Positions 47,077 to 56,094 are shown, counted from the first letter of the stretch. The stretch: 64,000 bases of DNA from Saprospiraceae bacterium (GCA_020630775.1 JAHDIN010000003.1:62001-126000); one strand, 5' to 3'. A program made the numbers and translations. The notes: generated by a model from the letters alone, not told the origin.

Positions 47077-47435
47077 ATCCTAATGTATTTTTGAATTAAT
47101 CACTTGAGGTACACCCAAAAAGTGGTTGAAAATAAACATGAGACAAGGCGATGAAGGGATGCGATTTGGCCTTTCGCATTTTAGGCTGAACTAATTTACA
47201 TTCGTTCATCCGTTAAAAAATGCGTACAGCCTTGATTTTTGTTTGCCTTTGTATTAAGACAAAGGCAAGAATAATAATAATTAGGCTTGGAATTGTCAAC
47301 ATTTTAAGAATCAAACTAAGGGGCTTTTGTGATATCCAGATATTAGAGAAAAATTATTTAGAAACCTTAAGCAACATTCTTAAAATAACCAGAGTAATAC
47401 AAGCATAGAATAATTAATCATTTAAAATTTCAGTT
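47077..47435. other. 359-base stretch without a supported gene
   Basis: No convincing coding sequence: the only ORF (47220-47408, 62 codons) is basic, has no family look and spans a strong inverted repeat. The stretch holds the hairpin listed at 47243-47268 and AT-rich sequence that may carry the promoter of the lipoprotein gene at 47436. I see no terminator with a T-tract after TamB. Confidence 0.5.
47243..47268. repeat. Perfect 10-bp inverted repeat
   Basis: TTGCCTTTGT and ACAAAGGCAA flank a 6-nt loop (ATTAAG). No T-tract follows on either strand, so it may be an RNA structure rather than a terminator. Confidence 0.6.
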
Positions 47436-47939
47436 ATGCTTTATACTCCTAGAATAGTTTACATCTCTCTTGTTTTATTTTCTTGTTTACTTTTTATCTC
47501 ATGTGGAAAAACAGTTTCATGTGATGAAGAAGTTTTGGGCCTGTATTCTTTCACGGTTTCTACTTCTTCGCCAAACTCACTTAATGTAAGGGGTGGGTCA
47601 ACTGAAGATGCGCGGATAGAAAAAATTGAAGAGATTTCTAATGATTTATACTTGTTAAAAGCATCCGCTACAGTAGTTGACGGCATAACATGTGTTTCAG
47701 AATTTACCTTTTCTTATGATTTAGAGGAAGATAACGTTAAGGAAATACGTGAGGTCGTATTCGGATGCGACACTTTGGACGTTTGGAGAAATAACGAGAT
47801 AGATGCAGATTTATTTATAGATAGAATTGGTACTAATGTTACTAACGTATCAGGTTCACTACAAGGAATTGTAACAAGTAACAATAGTCAGCAAAACATT
47901 AGCTTCGTTTTTGATGACATTCCAATTTGTCTTGAATAG
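47436..47939 (+). CDS. Small lipoprotein of unknown function
   Basis: 167 residues. Signal peptide ending in lipobox LLFISCGKT (lipidated Cys about residue 23). Three further cysteines in the mature part (CDEEV, GITCVSEF, FGCDTLD) and one at the end (PICLE) might form disulfides. I do not recognise the family. The chain is acidic with beta-strand-like spacing. A perfect terminator hairpin follows 14 bases after the stop, overlapping the end of convergent aroC. Confidence 0.7.
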   Translation: MLYTPRIVYISLVLFSCLLFISCGKTVSCDEEVLGLYSFTVSTSSPNSLNVRGGSTEDARIEKIEEISNDLYLLKASATVVDGITCVSEFTFSYDLEEDNVKEIREVVFGCDTLDVWRNNEIDADLFIDRIGTNVTNVSGSLQGIVTSNNSQQNISFVFDDIPICLE

Positions 47940-47953
47940 TCAATTGATTCATG

Positions 47954-47995
47954 CACCTTATCCTCAAAGAAAGTATTTAGGATAAGGTGTTTGTT
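47954..47995 (+). terminator. Terminator of the lipoprotein gene, overlapping the 3' end of aroC
   Basis: CACCTTATCCT and AGGATAAGGTG form an 11-bp perfect stem with a 14-nt loop, then TTTGTTTT. The right arm lies within the last codons of aroC on the other strand and the aroC stop is in the loop/arm border. Confidence 0.85.
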
Positions 47996-49059
47996 TTAGA
48001 TAACATTAAATAATCTACCAGAACTAATGCTGCCATTGCCTCTACGATTGGCACCGCTCTAGGGACGACACATGGATCATGACGTCCTTTTCCTTGAACA
48101 GTGGTCGCTTCTCCATCTTTATTGACGGATTCTTGATCATGCATTATAGTAGCCACAGGTTTAAAGGCAACATTAAAGTAGATGGGCATACCATTACTGA
48201 TGCCTCCTTGAATACCCCCGCTGAAATTAGTCTTTGTTTTAAGTGTACCATTATCTTCATACCATTCGTCATTATGGTCGCTGCCCATCATTTCGACACC
48301 TTCAAATCCAGATCCGTATTCAAATCCTTTGACAGCATTAATAGACAACATGGCCTTTCCTAATTCAGCATGGAGTTTATCAAATACAGGTTCACCTAAG
48401 CCAATGGGACATCCTTCAATGTAGCAGGTAACAACGCCGCCAATACTGTCTCCTTTTTTTCTAACATCCAAAATCAATGCTTCAAATGCTTTTGCTGTCT
48501 CTATGTCGGGGCATCTAACATCATTGGATTCAATTGTCGTCCAATCGATTTGATCAATTTTGGTATTTAATTTAAGAGAGCCTACTTGCGTAACACCTGC
48601 GGATATATGTATGCCCTCAGATTCTAAAATTTGTTTAGCGATAGCACCTGCAGCCACGCGTGCAGCAGTTTCCCTAGCAGATGAGCGCCCACCACCTCTA
48701 TAATCTCTATGACCATATTTTTTGTCATAAGTCATATCCGCGTGAGATGGTCTGTATGATTGCGCTATATGGCTATAATCTTTTGAGCGCTGGTCCTTAT
48801 TCTTTATGAATAAATTGATAGGCATACCTGTGGATTTTCCTTCAAATACACCTGAAAGGATTTCAAAGCCTTCATCTTCTTTCCTCTGAGTGGTTAATCT
48901 TGATTGACCTGGTTTGCGTCGTTGTAATTCAAGATTTATTTTTGATTCATCTATGTCTAGACCTGATGGACAGCCATCTATAACTACTCCAATGCCTGCT
49001 CCGTGTGATTCGCCATAAGTGGTTATTCTAAAAATACGCCCGAAACTATTGCCTGCCAT
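47977..49059 (-). CDS. aroC: Chorismate synthase
   Basis: 360 residues. Starts [20 protein letters not shown], the classic AroC N terminus with the catalytic His, and contains [20 protein letters not shown]-like FMN-binding sequence ([18 protein letters not shown]) and a C-terminal [21 protein letters not shown]. It makes chorismate from EPSP with reduced FMN. ATG at 49059 is 86 bases from divergent mutS2; a TAGGTTTG box at 49092-49099 may be the promoter. Its last codons overlap the neighbour's terminator. Confidence 0.97.
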   Translation of the reverse strand: MAGNSFGRIFRITTYGESHGAGIGVVIDGCPSGLDIDESKINLELQRRKPGQSRLTTQRKEDEGFEILSGVFEGKSTGMPINLFIKNKDQRSKDYSHIAQSYRPSHADMTYDKKYGHRDYRGGGRSSARETAARVAAGAIAKQILESEGIHISAGVTQVGSLKLNTKIDQIDWTTIESNDVRCPDIETAKAFEALILDVRKKGDSIGGVVTCYIEGCPIGLGEPVFDKLHAELGKAMLSINAVKGFEYGSGFEGVEMMGSDHNDEWYEDNGTLKTKTNFSGGIQGGISNGMPIYFNVAFKPVATIMHDQESVNKDGEATTVQGKGRHDPCVVPRAVPIVEAMAALVLVDYLMLSKTNTLS

Positions 49060-49091
49060 AAATAAATTATAAATCTCTTGAATTCAAAAAT

Positions 49092-49099
49092 CAAACCTA
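49092..49099 (-). promoter_or_regulatory. Candidate -7 element (TAGGTTTG) of aroC
   Basis: Exact TAnnTTTG match on the minus strand, 32 bases before the aroC ATG. The region also holds the mutS2 promoter on the other strand. Confidence 0.4.
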
Positions 49100-49133
49100 A
49101 ACCTAAAGTAAACATATTTTTGACTTCTAGGTT

Positions 49134-49141
49134 TATCTTTG
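49134..49141 (+). promoter_or_regulatory. Candidate -7 element (TATCTTTG) of mutS2
   Basis: Exact TAnnTTTG match ending four bases before the mutS2 ATG, in the same arrangement as in front of guaA. A leaderless mRNA is predicted. Confidence 0.5.
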
Positions 49142-49145
49142 CGAC

Positions 49146-51524
49146 ATGCTTTTATATCCACAGGATTTATATCAGAAGTTAGAATTTGACAAGATTCAAG
49201 AGCAGTTGGCCACTTATTGTATGGGGGCTCCAGCGAAACGTATCTTGCAAAAAGTGCGGTTATTTACGCATAAAGATAAAGTTGAGATGCTTTTAGATGA
49301 GATTGTTGAAATGAAGCTCTGTAAGGATCTTCAAAAAGACTTTCCGTTAGCACACTACGAATCTGTCCTAGACCAGTTAGGCTTACTTAAAAAGGTTGAC
49401 TATGTTCTAGATGTTGAAGATTATTTAAAAATCTTTAGCCACCAATTAATCTTTTCAGAACTTAATGACTTCTTTAAGGAAAAGGAACACCAAGAAAAAT
49501 TTCCTTTACTCTATAAAATTCAAACGCAACTTGAATATAGGCCTGAATTACTCCAGTCATTTTTTAGAATATTTTCGGAAGACGGGAAAATTAAACCTAC
49601 TGCTTCTCCTGAGTTAAAGAAAATATTTGATGCGATAAGTTCTAAGGAAAGAGAATTAGAACGGGTTTTTAAAACGATAGCAGCCAAGTATAAAAAGCAG
49701 GGATTCCTTAGCGATAATGTTGAAAGTTTCAAAAATAGTCGTCGTGTTTTGAGTGTGAATGCTGAAAGCAAGCGAAAAGTACAAGGTATCCTTCATGATG
49801 AATCTTCGACTGGAAAAACAGTTTTTATAGAACCCGCTGAGGTTACCGAACTAAATAATGATTTATTTGAATTAGAAGCCAAGAAGCGAAACGAAGTTTA
49901 TAAAGTATTAAAATCTCTAAGTGCATTATTGCGGCCTTATATCGATGACTTATTATTGACTCAAAGAATTATTGTAAGGTTTGATATCATACAAGCCAAA
50001 GCACTTTTTGCAAATGCTTATAATGGTCAAAAGCCAAAATTTACGGATCAAAAGCATTTTGAAGTTAAAGAGATTTATCATCCCTATTTAAAAATCATCA
50101 ACGAAAGTCAGCAGAAGAAAACAATACCTTATGATTTAGCTTTAGATCAGGATCAACGACTTTTAGTGATTAGCGGACCTAATGCGGGTGGCAAGACAGT
50201 AGCCTTGAAAGCTTTGGGTTTATGCCAATTGATGTTGCAAGCAGGCATGCTGATTCCAGTTCAAAGCAATTCTGAAATGCGCCTTTTTAATAAGATTATG
50301 ATTGACATCGGTGATCAACAATCTATTGAGGGCGATTTGAGTACATACAGCTCTCGGTTGATGAATATGAAATTCTTTGTAGAGAAAGCCGACAAGAATA
50401 CTTTGGTATTGATAGATGAGTTTGGAAGTGGATCAGATCCCAAAGTAGGCGGTGCTATTGCAGAGGGCGTATTACATCAATTGATAAGACGCAAATGCAT
50501 GGGCATTATTACAACGCATTACTCCAATATTAAAAACTATGCTTATAAAGCGAAGAGTATCCTTAATGGTGCCATGTTATTTGATAAGGACGAGTTAAAG
50601 CCTACATATAAATTAAAATTGGGACAACCTGGAAGTTCTTTTGCTTTTGAAATTGCAAATAAAATAGGCATGCCTAAAGAAATTTTGAGCTATGCTAGAA
50701 AAAAGGCAGGTAAGAACAGTAAAACTATTGATCAACTATTAATCGACCTTCAGCATGAAAAGAAAGTTTTGGAAGATAAGCTATTGGAAAACTTTGATGA
50801 ATCGCATCGTCTAAATAGGTTGATTAAAAACTACGAGCAGATGAAGGATGATTTAGTGATAAAGAAAAAGCGTTTAAAGCTTGAGGCTAAAGAAAAGTCA
50901 TATCTAAATTTATCCGATTATGAAAAAGAACTTCAAAAAATTATAAAGGACCTTAAAAAGGAAAAAGATTTAGAAAGAGCAACAGCTAAGTTAAACGAGA
51001 TTAAAAGTAAACGTCAGGAAGAAAGGTCCACGATTAAAGAGATTTCTAATCAAGTTTTTGCAAAGGAAATAGAGCAAGTAAAAGACATAAAAGTTGGTCA
51101 ATTTGTAAAGTTAAGAGCTGGAGGAGATTCTGGTAAAGTAGTTTCCTTTGATGATAAAAAAGTAAAATTGCAAATTGGAATCATGTCTTTTGAGGTACCT
51201 AGAAATGAAATTATTCTAGCCGACCAACCAATAGAAACGAAATCTAGATCCATTCTAACTGATACTGCGACCAATCCTCAAACCTTCGAGTCTAAGTTAG
51301 ATATAAGGGGCTACAGTAAAATGGAAGCCATGGATTCAATACAGGAGTTTTTCGATAATGCCTTATTAGGTAGCGATAACCAATTGAAAATTCTACATGG
51401 GAAGGGTACAGGTGTTTTAAAGAAAGTTGTTTGGAAGAAAGCTAAGGAGTATAAAGATTTTGTGAAGATTTGGCATCCCGAAGAAGAGTTCGGAGGACAT
51501 GGCGTCACTTTGATTTCGCTTTGA
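49146..51524 (+). CDS. mutS2: MutS2-family endonuclease / ribosome-rescue ATPase
   Basis: 792 residues. The MutS core/clamp region is followed by the ATPase: Walker A SGPNAGGKTVALK (about residue 345), Walker B TLVLIDEFGSGSDP and an ITTHY switch. A coiled-coil region (about 520-640) and a KOW-like segment lead to the C-terminal Smr nuclease domain (about 715-792) with LDIRGYSKMEAMD and ILHGKGTGVLKKVV. MutS2 lacks the mismatch-recognition domain; it acts in recombination control or splits collided ribosomes. Smr HGKGTG motif is intact. Confidence 0.95.
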   Translation: MLLYPQDLYQKLEFDKIQEQLATYCMGAPAKRILQKVRLFTHKDKVEMLLDEIVEMKLCKDLQKDFPLAHYESVLDQLGLLKKVDYVLDVEDYLKIFSHQLIFSELNDFFKEKEHQEKFPLLYKIQTQLEYRPELLQSFFRIFSEDGKIKPTASPELKKIFDAISSKERELERVFKTIAAKYKKQGFLSDNVESFKNSRRVLSVNAESKRKVQGILHDESSTGKTVFIEPAEVTELNNDLFELEAKKRNEVYKVLKSLSALLRPYIDDLLLTQRIIVRFDIIQAKALFANAYNGQKPKFTDQKHFEVKEIYHPYLKIINESQQKKTIPYDLALDQDQRLLVISGPNAGGKTVALKALGLCQLMLQAGMLIPVQSNSEMRLFNKIMIDIGDQQSIEGDLSTYSSRLMNMKFFVEKADKNTLVLIDEFGSGSDPKVGGAIAEGVLHQLIRRKCMGIITTHYSNIKNYAYKAKSILNGAMLFDKDELKPTYKLKLGQPGSSFAFEIANKIGMPKEILSYARKKAGKNSKTIDQLLIDLQHEKKVLEDKLLENFDESHRLNRLIKNYEQMKDDLVIKKKRLKLEAKEKSYLNLSDYEKELQKIIKDLKKEKDLERATAKLNEIKSKRQEERSTIKEISNQVFAKEIEQVKDIKVGQFVKLRAGGDSGKVVSFDDKKVKLQIGIMSFEVPRNEIILADQPIETKSRSILTDTATNPQTFESKLDIRGYSKMEAMDSIQEFFDNALLGSDNQLKILHGKGTGVLKKVVWKKAKEYKDFVKIWHPEEEFGGHGVTLISL

Positions 51525-51587
51525 TAGAAGGGGTAAAAGGTTTGATTAAAAGCTTTAAAGCGTTATAATTACTTTAAAATAAGTTCC

Positions 51588-51983
51588 ATGAAACTAGGCT
51601 ATACCATCGTATACGTTGAAGACGTTCAGAAAACATTAGACTTTTACGAAAAGGCTTTCGGATTTGAGCAAGCCTTTATCAGCGATGAAAAAGATTATGG
51701 TGAATTAAAGACAGGTGAAACGACCATTTCTTTTGCTTCAATTAAAATGGCTACTGACAATATTGGTGTAGGTATCACTAATGTCAAATCTTTAGATAAG
51801 CCAGCTGGTATGGAAATGGCGATGTTAACTGAAAATATTGACGAAGATTTTCAAAGAGCATTGGATGCTGGAGCAGTATTGCTTGAGCCAGTGAAACAAA
51901 AACCCTGGGGTCAACGTGTAGGTTATCTCAAAGATTTAAATGGTGTCTTAATTGAGATTTGTACGCCAGTTAATCAGGATTAA
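51588..51983 (+). CDS. VOC-superfamily (glyoxalase/bleomycin resistance-like) protein
   Basis: 131 residues. The start MKLGYTIVYVEDVQKTLDFYEKAFGFEQAF and the end PWGQRVGYLKDLNGVLIEICTP match a single-domain VOC protein. The usual metal-binding His/Glu set is only partly visible (E of LIEICTP), so the metal and substrate are unknown. Its 3' end lies eight bases before the DUF1801 ATG. Confidence 0.87.
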   Translation: MKLGYTIVYVEDVQKTLDFYEKAFGFEQAFISDEKDYGELKTGETTISFASIKMATDNIGVGITNVKSLDKPAGMEMAMLTENIDEDFQRALDAGAVLLEPVKQKPWGQRVGYLKDLNGVLIEICTPVNQD

Positions 51984-51990
51984 ACTTGTT

Positions 51991-52404
51991 ATGCCTAAAA
52001 AACCACTTGTCAATCAGCCGACCGAGAAAAGTGTAACGGACTTTATCGAAGCCGTTAAAAACAAAACTAGAAAATCAGATGCTAAAATCCTGTTGCAGCT
52101 TTTTAAAGAAGTTACGGGAAAGAAGCCAGTCATGTGGGGTAAAAGTATAATTGCTTACGGCAGGTACAATTACCAAAGGAAAAATGGCGAAACACATGAA
52201 TGGTTTAATGCAGGATTTTCTCCAGGATCTAAGCATATGAGTATTTATCTCATGTATGATATCAATGAAGAGCAAGATCTGTTAAATAAACTAGGACCGC
52301 ATTCTACTGGTAGGGGTTGTCTATATATCAAAAAAATTGAGGACATCAATACTGACATCCTCAAACAATTAATTTCTAAGAGTGATAGGTGGGAGACTAC
52401 ATAA
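51991..52404 (+). CDS. DUF1801 domain protein
   Basis: 137 residues from ATG 51991; the ORF-track start at 51952 overlaps the VOC gene. The [24 protein letters not shown] start, the [14 protein letters not shown] motif and [15 protein letters not shown] are typical of DUF1801 (YdhG-like, frataxin-type fold). Function unknown. It is eight bases after the VOC gene and its stop overlaps the convergent ndk stop by eight bases. Confidence 0.88.
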   Translation: MPKKPLVNQPTEKSVTDFIEAVKNKTRKSDAKILLQLFKEVTGKKPVMWGKSIIAYGRYNYQRKNGETHEWFNAGFSPGSKHMSIYLMYDINEEQDLLNKLGPHSTGRGCLYIKKIEDINTDILKQLISKSDRWETT

Positions 52405-52816
52405 ACATCTCTGTACCACTAAAATGGAAATTTGCTTCTCTTAAAGCATTTTCATCGCTATCTGCACCATGAACAGCATTTTCACCAATGCTTGTTGCAT
52501 ATAATGCTCTGATTGTACCTTCAGCTGCCTCTGCAGGATTTGTAGCACCTATTAAAGTTCTAAAATCTTCAACAGCATTATCTTTTTGTAAAACGGCTGC
52601 GACAATAGGTCCTGAAGACATAAAATCGACTAATTCGCCATAAAAAGGTCTTTCTTTGTGTACCTCATAAAATTCTCCAGCCTTTTCTTTGCTCAATCTT
52701 GTGTATTTCATAGCCACAATTTTAAAGCCGCCTTCGTTCATTTTATTAAGGATTGCACCAATATGCCCGTTTCTTACTGCATCTGGCTTAATCATCGTAA
52801 ACGTTATATTGCTCAT
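52397..52816 (-). CDS. ndk: Nucleoside diphosphate kinase
   Basis: 139 residues from ATG 52816; the ORF-track extension to 52942 is not coding-like and contains the promoter. The start [20 protein letters not shown], the active-site His in [13 protein letters not shown] and the [13 protein letters not shown] segment are diagnostic. It makes NTPs from NDPs with a phospho-His intermediate. The gene faces a DHH phosphoesterase gene. Confidence 0.97.
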   Translation of the reverse strand: MSNITFTMIKPDAVRNGHIGAILNKMNEGGFKIVAMKYTRLSKEKAGEFYEVHKERPFYGELVDFMSSGPIVAAVLQKDNAVEDFRTLIGATNPAEAAEGTIRALYATSIGENAVHGADSDENALREANFHFSGTEMFM

Positions 52817-52852
52817 CTTATATAGTTTGTATGTTACTTTAAATAAAGGCTG

Positions 52853-52860
52853 CAAATGTA
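52853..52860 (-). promoter_or_regulatory. Candidate -7 element (TACATTTG) of ndk
   Basis: Exact TAnnTTTG match on the minus strand 36 bases before the ndk ATG; a TTG lies 22 bases further upstream. Confidence 0.5.
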
Positions 52861-52929
52861 TAAAATTGATAGTCAATATGTTCAATAATAGCGTTAAGAA
52901 ACAATTAGATTTGCAGTCTATTATATTAC

Positions 52930-52960
52930 TTGACCTATTCATAAAAATTGTTCACCTTTG
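52930..52960 (+). promoter_or_regulatory. Candidate promoter of the DHH gene (TTG-N20-CACCTTTG)
   Basis: TTG at 52930-52932 and CACCTTTG at 52953-52960, one mismatch from TAnnTTTG, with Bacteroidota-like spacing. A start about seven bases downstream would fall on the GTG at 52967, giving a leaderless mRNA. Confidence 0.45.
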
Positions 52961-52966
52961 GCGCCA

Positions 52967-53968
52967 GTGTTTTTGTCAGAAAGAGATATTAAGGATATTA
53001 AAGAACTTATTGCATTTCCAAAGAATATTGCAATAATCACGCATAGAAACCCAGATGGAGATGCCTTAGGGTCAAGTCTAGGACTTAAAGGTTATCTGCA
53101 ACATTACAATCATAATGTGTCGGTAATCTTACCTAGTGAGTATCCCAATAATTTTCATTTTTTACATGGAGTAGAAGATTGTATTGTATATGACCTTACT
53201 CAAGAGAAAGCCGTTGATTGTCTAAAGAATGCTGATATCATCTTTTGTTTAGATTTTAATGGTCTTGACAGAGTAGATAAATTAGGCATCGTTATCGATG
53301 AATCAAATGCTAAGAAAATTCTAATCGATCACCATTTAGACCCTGAACCATTTCCCGATTATGTGATGTCAGATATTAAAGCCAGCTCTACTTGCGAATT
53401 GGTGCATAGGTTTATAAATGAGTTAGGAGATCTAGATAAAATTAATGCCCATATTGGACAAGCATTATTTACAGGTATCATAACAGATACAGGTTCTTTT
53501 AAGTACAGCACTAATGCTTCTACTTATAATGTAGCTTCTGATCTTAAAGAAAGAGGGGTTGATGATTATACTTTGCAAGATCAGATTTTTAATACCTTGA
53601 CAGAAAAACAATTACGATTATTAGGTCATGCGGTTACCAATCGATTGGAAGTAATACCTGAATATAAAGCTGGTATCATCGCTTTAACAAAACAAGACTA
53701 TTTCGATTTTGATATTCAAAGAGGAGATACTGAAGGTATCGTCAATTATATTTTAATGCTAGATGGTATCAAAGTGGGTGCATTTATCAGAGAACAACCA
53801 ACAATTGTAAAAATGTCTTTCCGTTCTAAAGGTGATATATCAGTGCAAGCACTTGCGAGAGATCACTTTAATGGTGGGGGACATAAGAATGCAAGCGGTG
53901 GTGCAGCTTATGCTAAATTGGAAGATGTTGTCAGTAGATTTAAAAAAGTGTTACCAAAGTATTTGTAA
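52967..53968 (+). CDS. DHH/DHHA1 family phosphoesterase (NrnA-like)
   Basis: 333 residues from GTG 52967; the TTG at 52958 lies inside the candidate -7 box. The DHH domain has ITHRNPDGDALGSS, CLDFNGLDRVD and KILIDHHLDP (DHH motif); the DHHA1 domain ends NGGGHKNASGGAAYAKL. It resembles NrnA, which degrades nano-RNAs and pAp using manganese. No export signal. It is divergent from ndk. Confidence 0.93.
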   Translation: MFLSERDIKDIKELIAFPKNIAIITHRNPDGDALGSSLGLKGYLQHYNHNVSVILPSEYPNNFHFLHGVEDCIVYDLTQEKAVDCLKNADIIFCLDFNGLDRVDKLGIVIDESNAKKILIDHHLDPEPFPDYVMSDIKASSTCELVHRFINELGDLDKINAHIGQALFTGIITDTGSFKYSTNASTYNVASDLKERGVDDYTLQDQIFNTLTEKQLRLLGHAVTNRLEVIPEYKAGIIALTKQDYFDFDIQRGDTEGIVNYILMLDGIKVGAFIREQPTIVKMSFRSKGDISVQALARDHFNGGGHKNASGGAAYAKLEDVVSRFKKVLPKYL

Positions 53969-53975
53969 GTAAATT

Positions 53976-54013
53976 GAAGTTGAAGTTGAGGCGGAAGCTG
54001 AAACTTCAATCTC
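53976..54013. repeat. GAAGTT-type degenerate repeat with 9-bp inverted ends
   Basis: ATTGAAGTT ... AACTTCAAT brackets GAAGTTGAGGCGGAAGCTGA. The GAAGTTGAAG words recur after prfB at 56095. It may also stop transcription of the DHH gene. Confidence 0.45.
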
Positions 54014-54085
54014 CGACCGAAGTGTAACGAAGCGTCGGCATGTTAAATCTAAGACTAACTTTAAAATATTTATTTGTACTAATAC

Positions 54086-54123
54086 GAAACCGAGAAACCG
54101 AGAAACCGAGAAACCGTGAAACC
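54086..54123. repeat. Tandem repeat of GAAACCGA (about 4.8 copies)
   Basis: GAAACCGA x3, GAAACCGT, then GAAACC, only nine bases before the ATG of the FKBP lipoprotein. The array lies in its leader and includes no spacer, so it is not a CRISPR. Confidence 0.9.
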
Positions 54124-54131
54124 TCCTAATT

Positions 54132-54986
54132 ATGTGGAAATACATTGTAATAATATCCCTTAGTCTTATCGCCTGTAAAGACGATTCAGCTTTTCCAGAA
54201 AAAGTTAATGGTTACAGATACATAAAATATACTGACACAGGAAATCCTTATCCTGAACCTGGGCAAGTAGTCGTGCTAGATTTAGAACTCATTAATGATA
54301 AAGGTGAAATATTAGATGATTCTAAAAATTCTAGACAAACACCTTCAGTTTTTATTCCAGAGAAAATGACGCCTGAGCTAAAATACAATCCTATACTTTG
54401 TTTGATCAGTAATATGGGGCAAGGCGATAGTGCGATGATTCACGTTCCTATTGATTCTTTGAAAACAGCTCCGGAGCATTTTAGAACAAGCGCTTATATA
54501 GACTATAGAATCAAGGTACATATGGTCGTTGAGGCAGATGAATACAAGCGAAATCTAGAGGATAGAAATCAAGCCATGGATGATAGGGGCTATGCATTAG
54601 CTGAGCCACTTTTCAATGCATATAAAGAGGGCGCACTTGATGTAGAACCTAAAAGCACGCCTTCGGGAGCTTTGGTTTATGTAACAACAGATACTGGTAA
54701 TCAAAAACCGCAAAGTGGAGATGCTGTTGAAGTAGACTATTATGGCTTTTTTAAGGATGGAAAATCTTTCGATAATTCATTCAAAGCAGGAAGACCATTT
54801 AAGTTTGTAATAAATCAAAGTGCAGTGATTAGGGGTTGGCATGAAGCCCTTCCTTTAATACCTAGAGGTGGAACGGCTATTGTAGAAATTCCTTACGAAT
54901 TAGCCTATGGTGCGGACGGCAGTCCGCCAGTAATTCCACCATATTCAGATCTTATTTTTTATATTAAATTACGAACGATTAATTAG
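54132..54986 (+). CDS. FKBP-type peptidyl-prolyl isomerase lipoprotein (tandem FKBP-like domains)
   Basis: 284 residues. Lipobox SLIACKDD (lipidated Cys at about residue 15). An N-terminal degenerate FKBP-like region (about 35-130, PGQVVVLDLELINDKGEILDD and MGQGDSAMIHVPIDSL) precedes a helical linker and a C-terminal full FKBP domain (about 175-284; SGDAVEVDYYGFFKDGKSFDNS, PYELAYGADG). Only the second looks active. Such outer-membrane lipoproteins assist folding of exported proteins. Its mRNA leader carries the GAAACCGA array. prfB begins 21 bases after the stop. Confidence 0.87.
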   Translation: MWKYIVIISLSLIACKDDSAFPEKVNGYRYIKYTDTGNPYPEPGQVVVLDLELINDKGEILDDSKNSRQTPSVFIPEKMTPELKYNPILCLISNMGQGDSAMIHVPIDSLKTAPEHFRTSAYIDYRIKVHMVVEADEYKRNLEDRNQAMDDRGYALAEPLFNAYKEGALDVEPKSTPSGALVYVTTDTGNQKPQSGDAVEVDYYGFFKDGKSFDNSFKAGRPFKFVINQSAVIRGWHEALPLIPRGGTAIVEIPYELAYGADGSPPVIPPYSDLIFYIKLRTIN

Positions 54987-55007
54987 TTCGAAGTAAACCA
55001 AGGACAC

Positions 55008-56088
55008 ATGACTAAAGAGCAATTCAAAGAATTGACACGTCGTGCGGCGTCGTTAAGGAGCTATCTTTGACGTCGATAAACGACTTAATGAAATAGAAGA
55101 TAGAGAACAACAATCCGCAGATCCAAATTTCTGGAACGACCCTAAACGTGCAGAAGCCATAATGCGAGAGCTAAAAGGCCATAAGCTTTGGGTAGAAAAA
55201 TTTAAAGTTGTCGAAGATGCATTAGGCGAACTAGAAGTACTTGCTGAATTTCAAGATTTAGGAGAGACGACGGAGGAAGAAGTTAATGCACAATATCAGC
55301 AATCGTTAGATATTATAGAAGATGTCGAATTCCGATCTACTTTAGATCAAGAGGAAGACGAATTGTCTTGCCTGCTCGAAATCAACGCTGGAGCTGGAGG
55401 TACAGAAGCCTGTGATTGGGCAGAAATGCTTTACCGAATGTATGTCATGTACGGGGAGAAGACAGGATATAAAGTGAAAGAGTTAAATCGCGTTCACGGC
55501 GATGTCGCTGGCGTAAAATCTGTAGAGCTTGAATTGAAAGGCGATTACGCTTACGGTATGCTGAAAGGAGAAAATGGAGTGCATCGTTTGGTTCGTGTCA
55601 GTCCCTACAATGCTCAAGGTAAAAGAATGACGTCATTTGCTTCCGTTTTTGTGCATCCCGTTGTGGACTCAAGAATCGAGATTAATATTAACCCTGCCGA
55701 TTTAGATTGGGATACATTCAGAGCTTCTGGCGCCGGTGGTCAGCACGTCAATAAAACAGAGTCCGCTGTCCGTGTTCGCCACTTACCATCAGGTGTAGTC
55801 GTCGAATGTCAAGCCGAACGATCGCAGCATATGAACCGAGAAAAAGCTATAGAAATGCTTAAATCTCGTTTGTACGAAAGAGAGCTCGAAAAGAAACGTG
55901 CTGCCAAAAGTGAAACCGAAGCTGGTAAAATGAAAAACGAATGGGGTAGTCAAATCAGATCTTATGTACTTGATGATCGCCGTGTCAAAGACCACCGAAC
56001 CATGTATGAAAATCGTAATACAGATGCGGTGCTTAATGGAGATCTTGATGGTTTTTTGAAAGCCTTTTTAATGTGGGAAGGGAAGTAG
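55008..56088 (+). CDS. prfB: Peptide chain release factor 2, expressed by programmed +1 frameshift
   Basis: ATG 55008 opens a 20-codon frame (MTKEQFKELTRRAASLRSYL) that meets TGA at 55068-55070. Reading resumes in +1 from GAC at 55069-55071 and runs to 56088, giving about 359 residues (E. coli RF2 is 365). The ORF-track ORF (55162) is only the downstream piece. The joined sequence reads LRSYLDVDKRLNEIEDREQQ, matching RF2 N termini. The GGQ motif ASGAGGQHVNKTESAVR is intact; the stop-recognition tripeptide, SPF in most RF2, is SPY here. RF2 reads UGA and UAA. FKBP lipoprotein gene lies 21 bases upstream. Confidence 0.95.
55056..55071 (+). promoter_or_regulatory. prfB: prfB programmed +1 frameshift site with internal Shine-Dalgarno
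   Basis: AGGAGCTATCTTTGAC: an AGGAG Shine-Dalgarno-like element four bases before the CTT, the slippery CTT-T, the in-frame TGA and the C after it, all as in the E. coli autoregulatory site. Low RF2 lets the ribosome slip so that more RF2 is made. Confidence 0.95.
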
Positions 56089-56094
56089 CTAAGA

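Noticed and set aside
47220-47408. ORF of 62 codons after the TamB-like gene
   Set aside because: Basic, hydrophobic composition without family features, and it spans a perfect inverted repeat; probably chance.
52689-53036. 115-codon ORF between ndk and the DHH gene
   Set aside because: Runs antisense through ndk and over both promoters; a shadow frame.
54086-54123. CRISPR-like array
   Set aside because: Eight-base units without spacers; a simple tandem repeat.
55162-56088. prfB starting at the ATG/ATT region of 55162 as in the ORF track
   Set aside because: The conserved RF2 N terminus lies upstream and is joined by the +1 frameshift at CTT-TGA.
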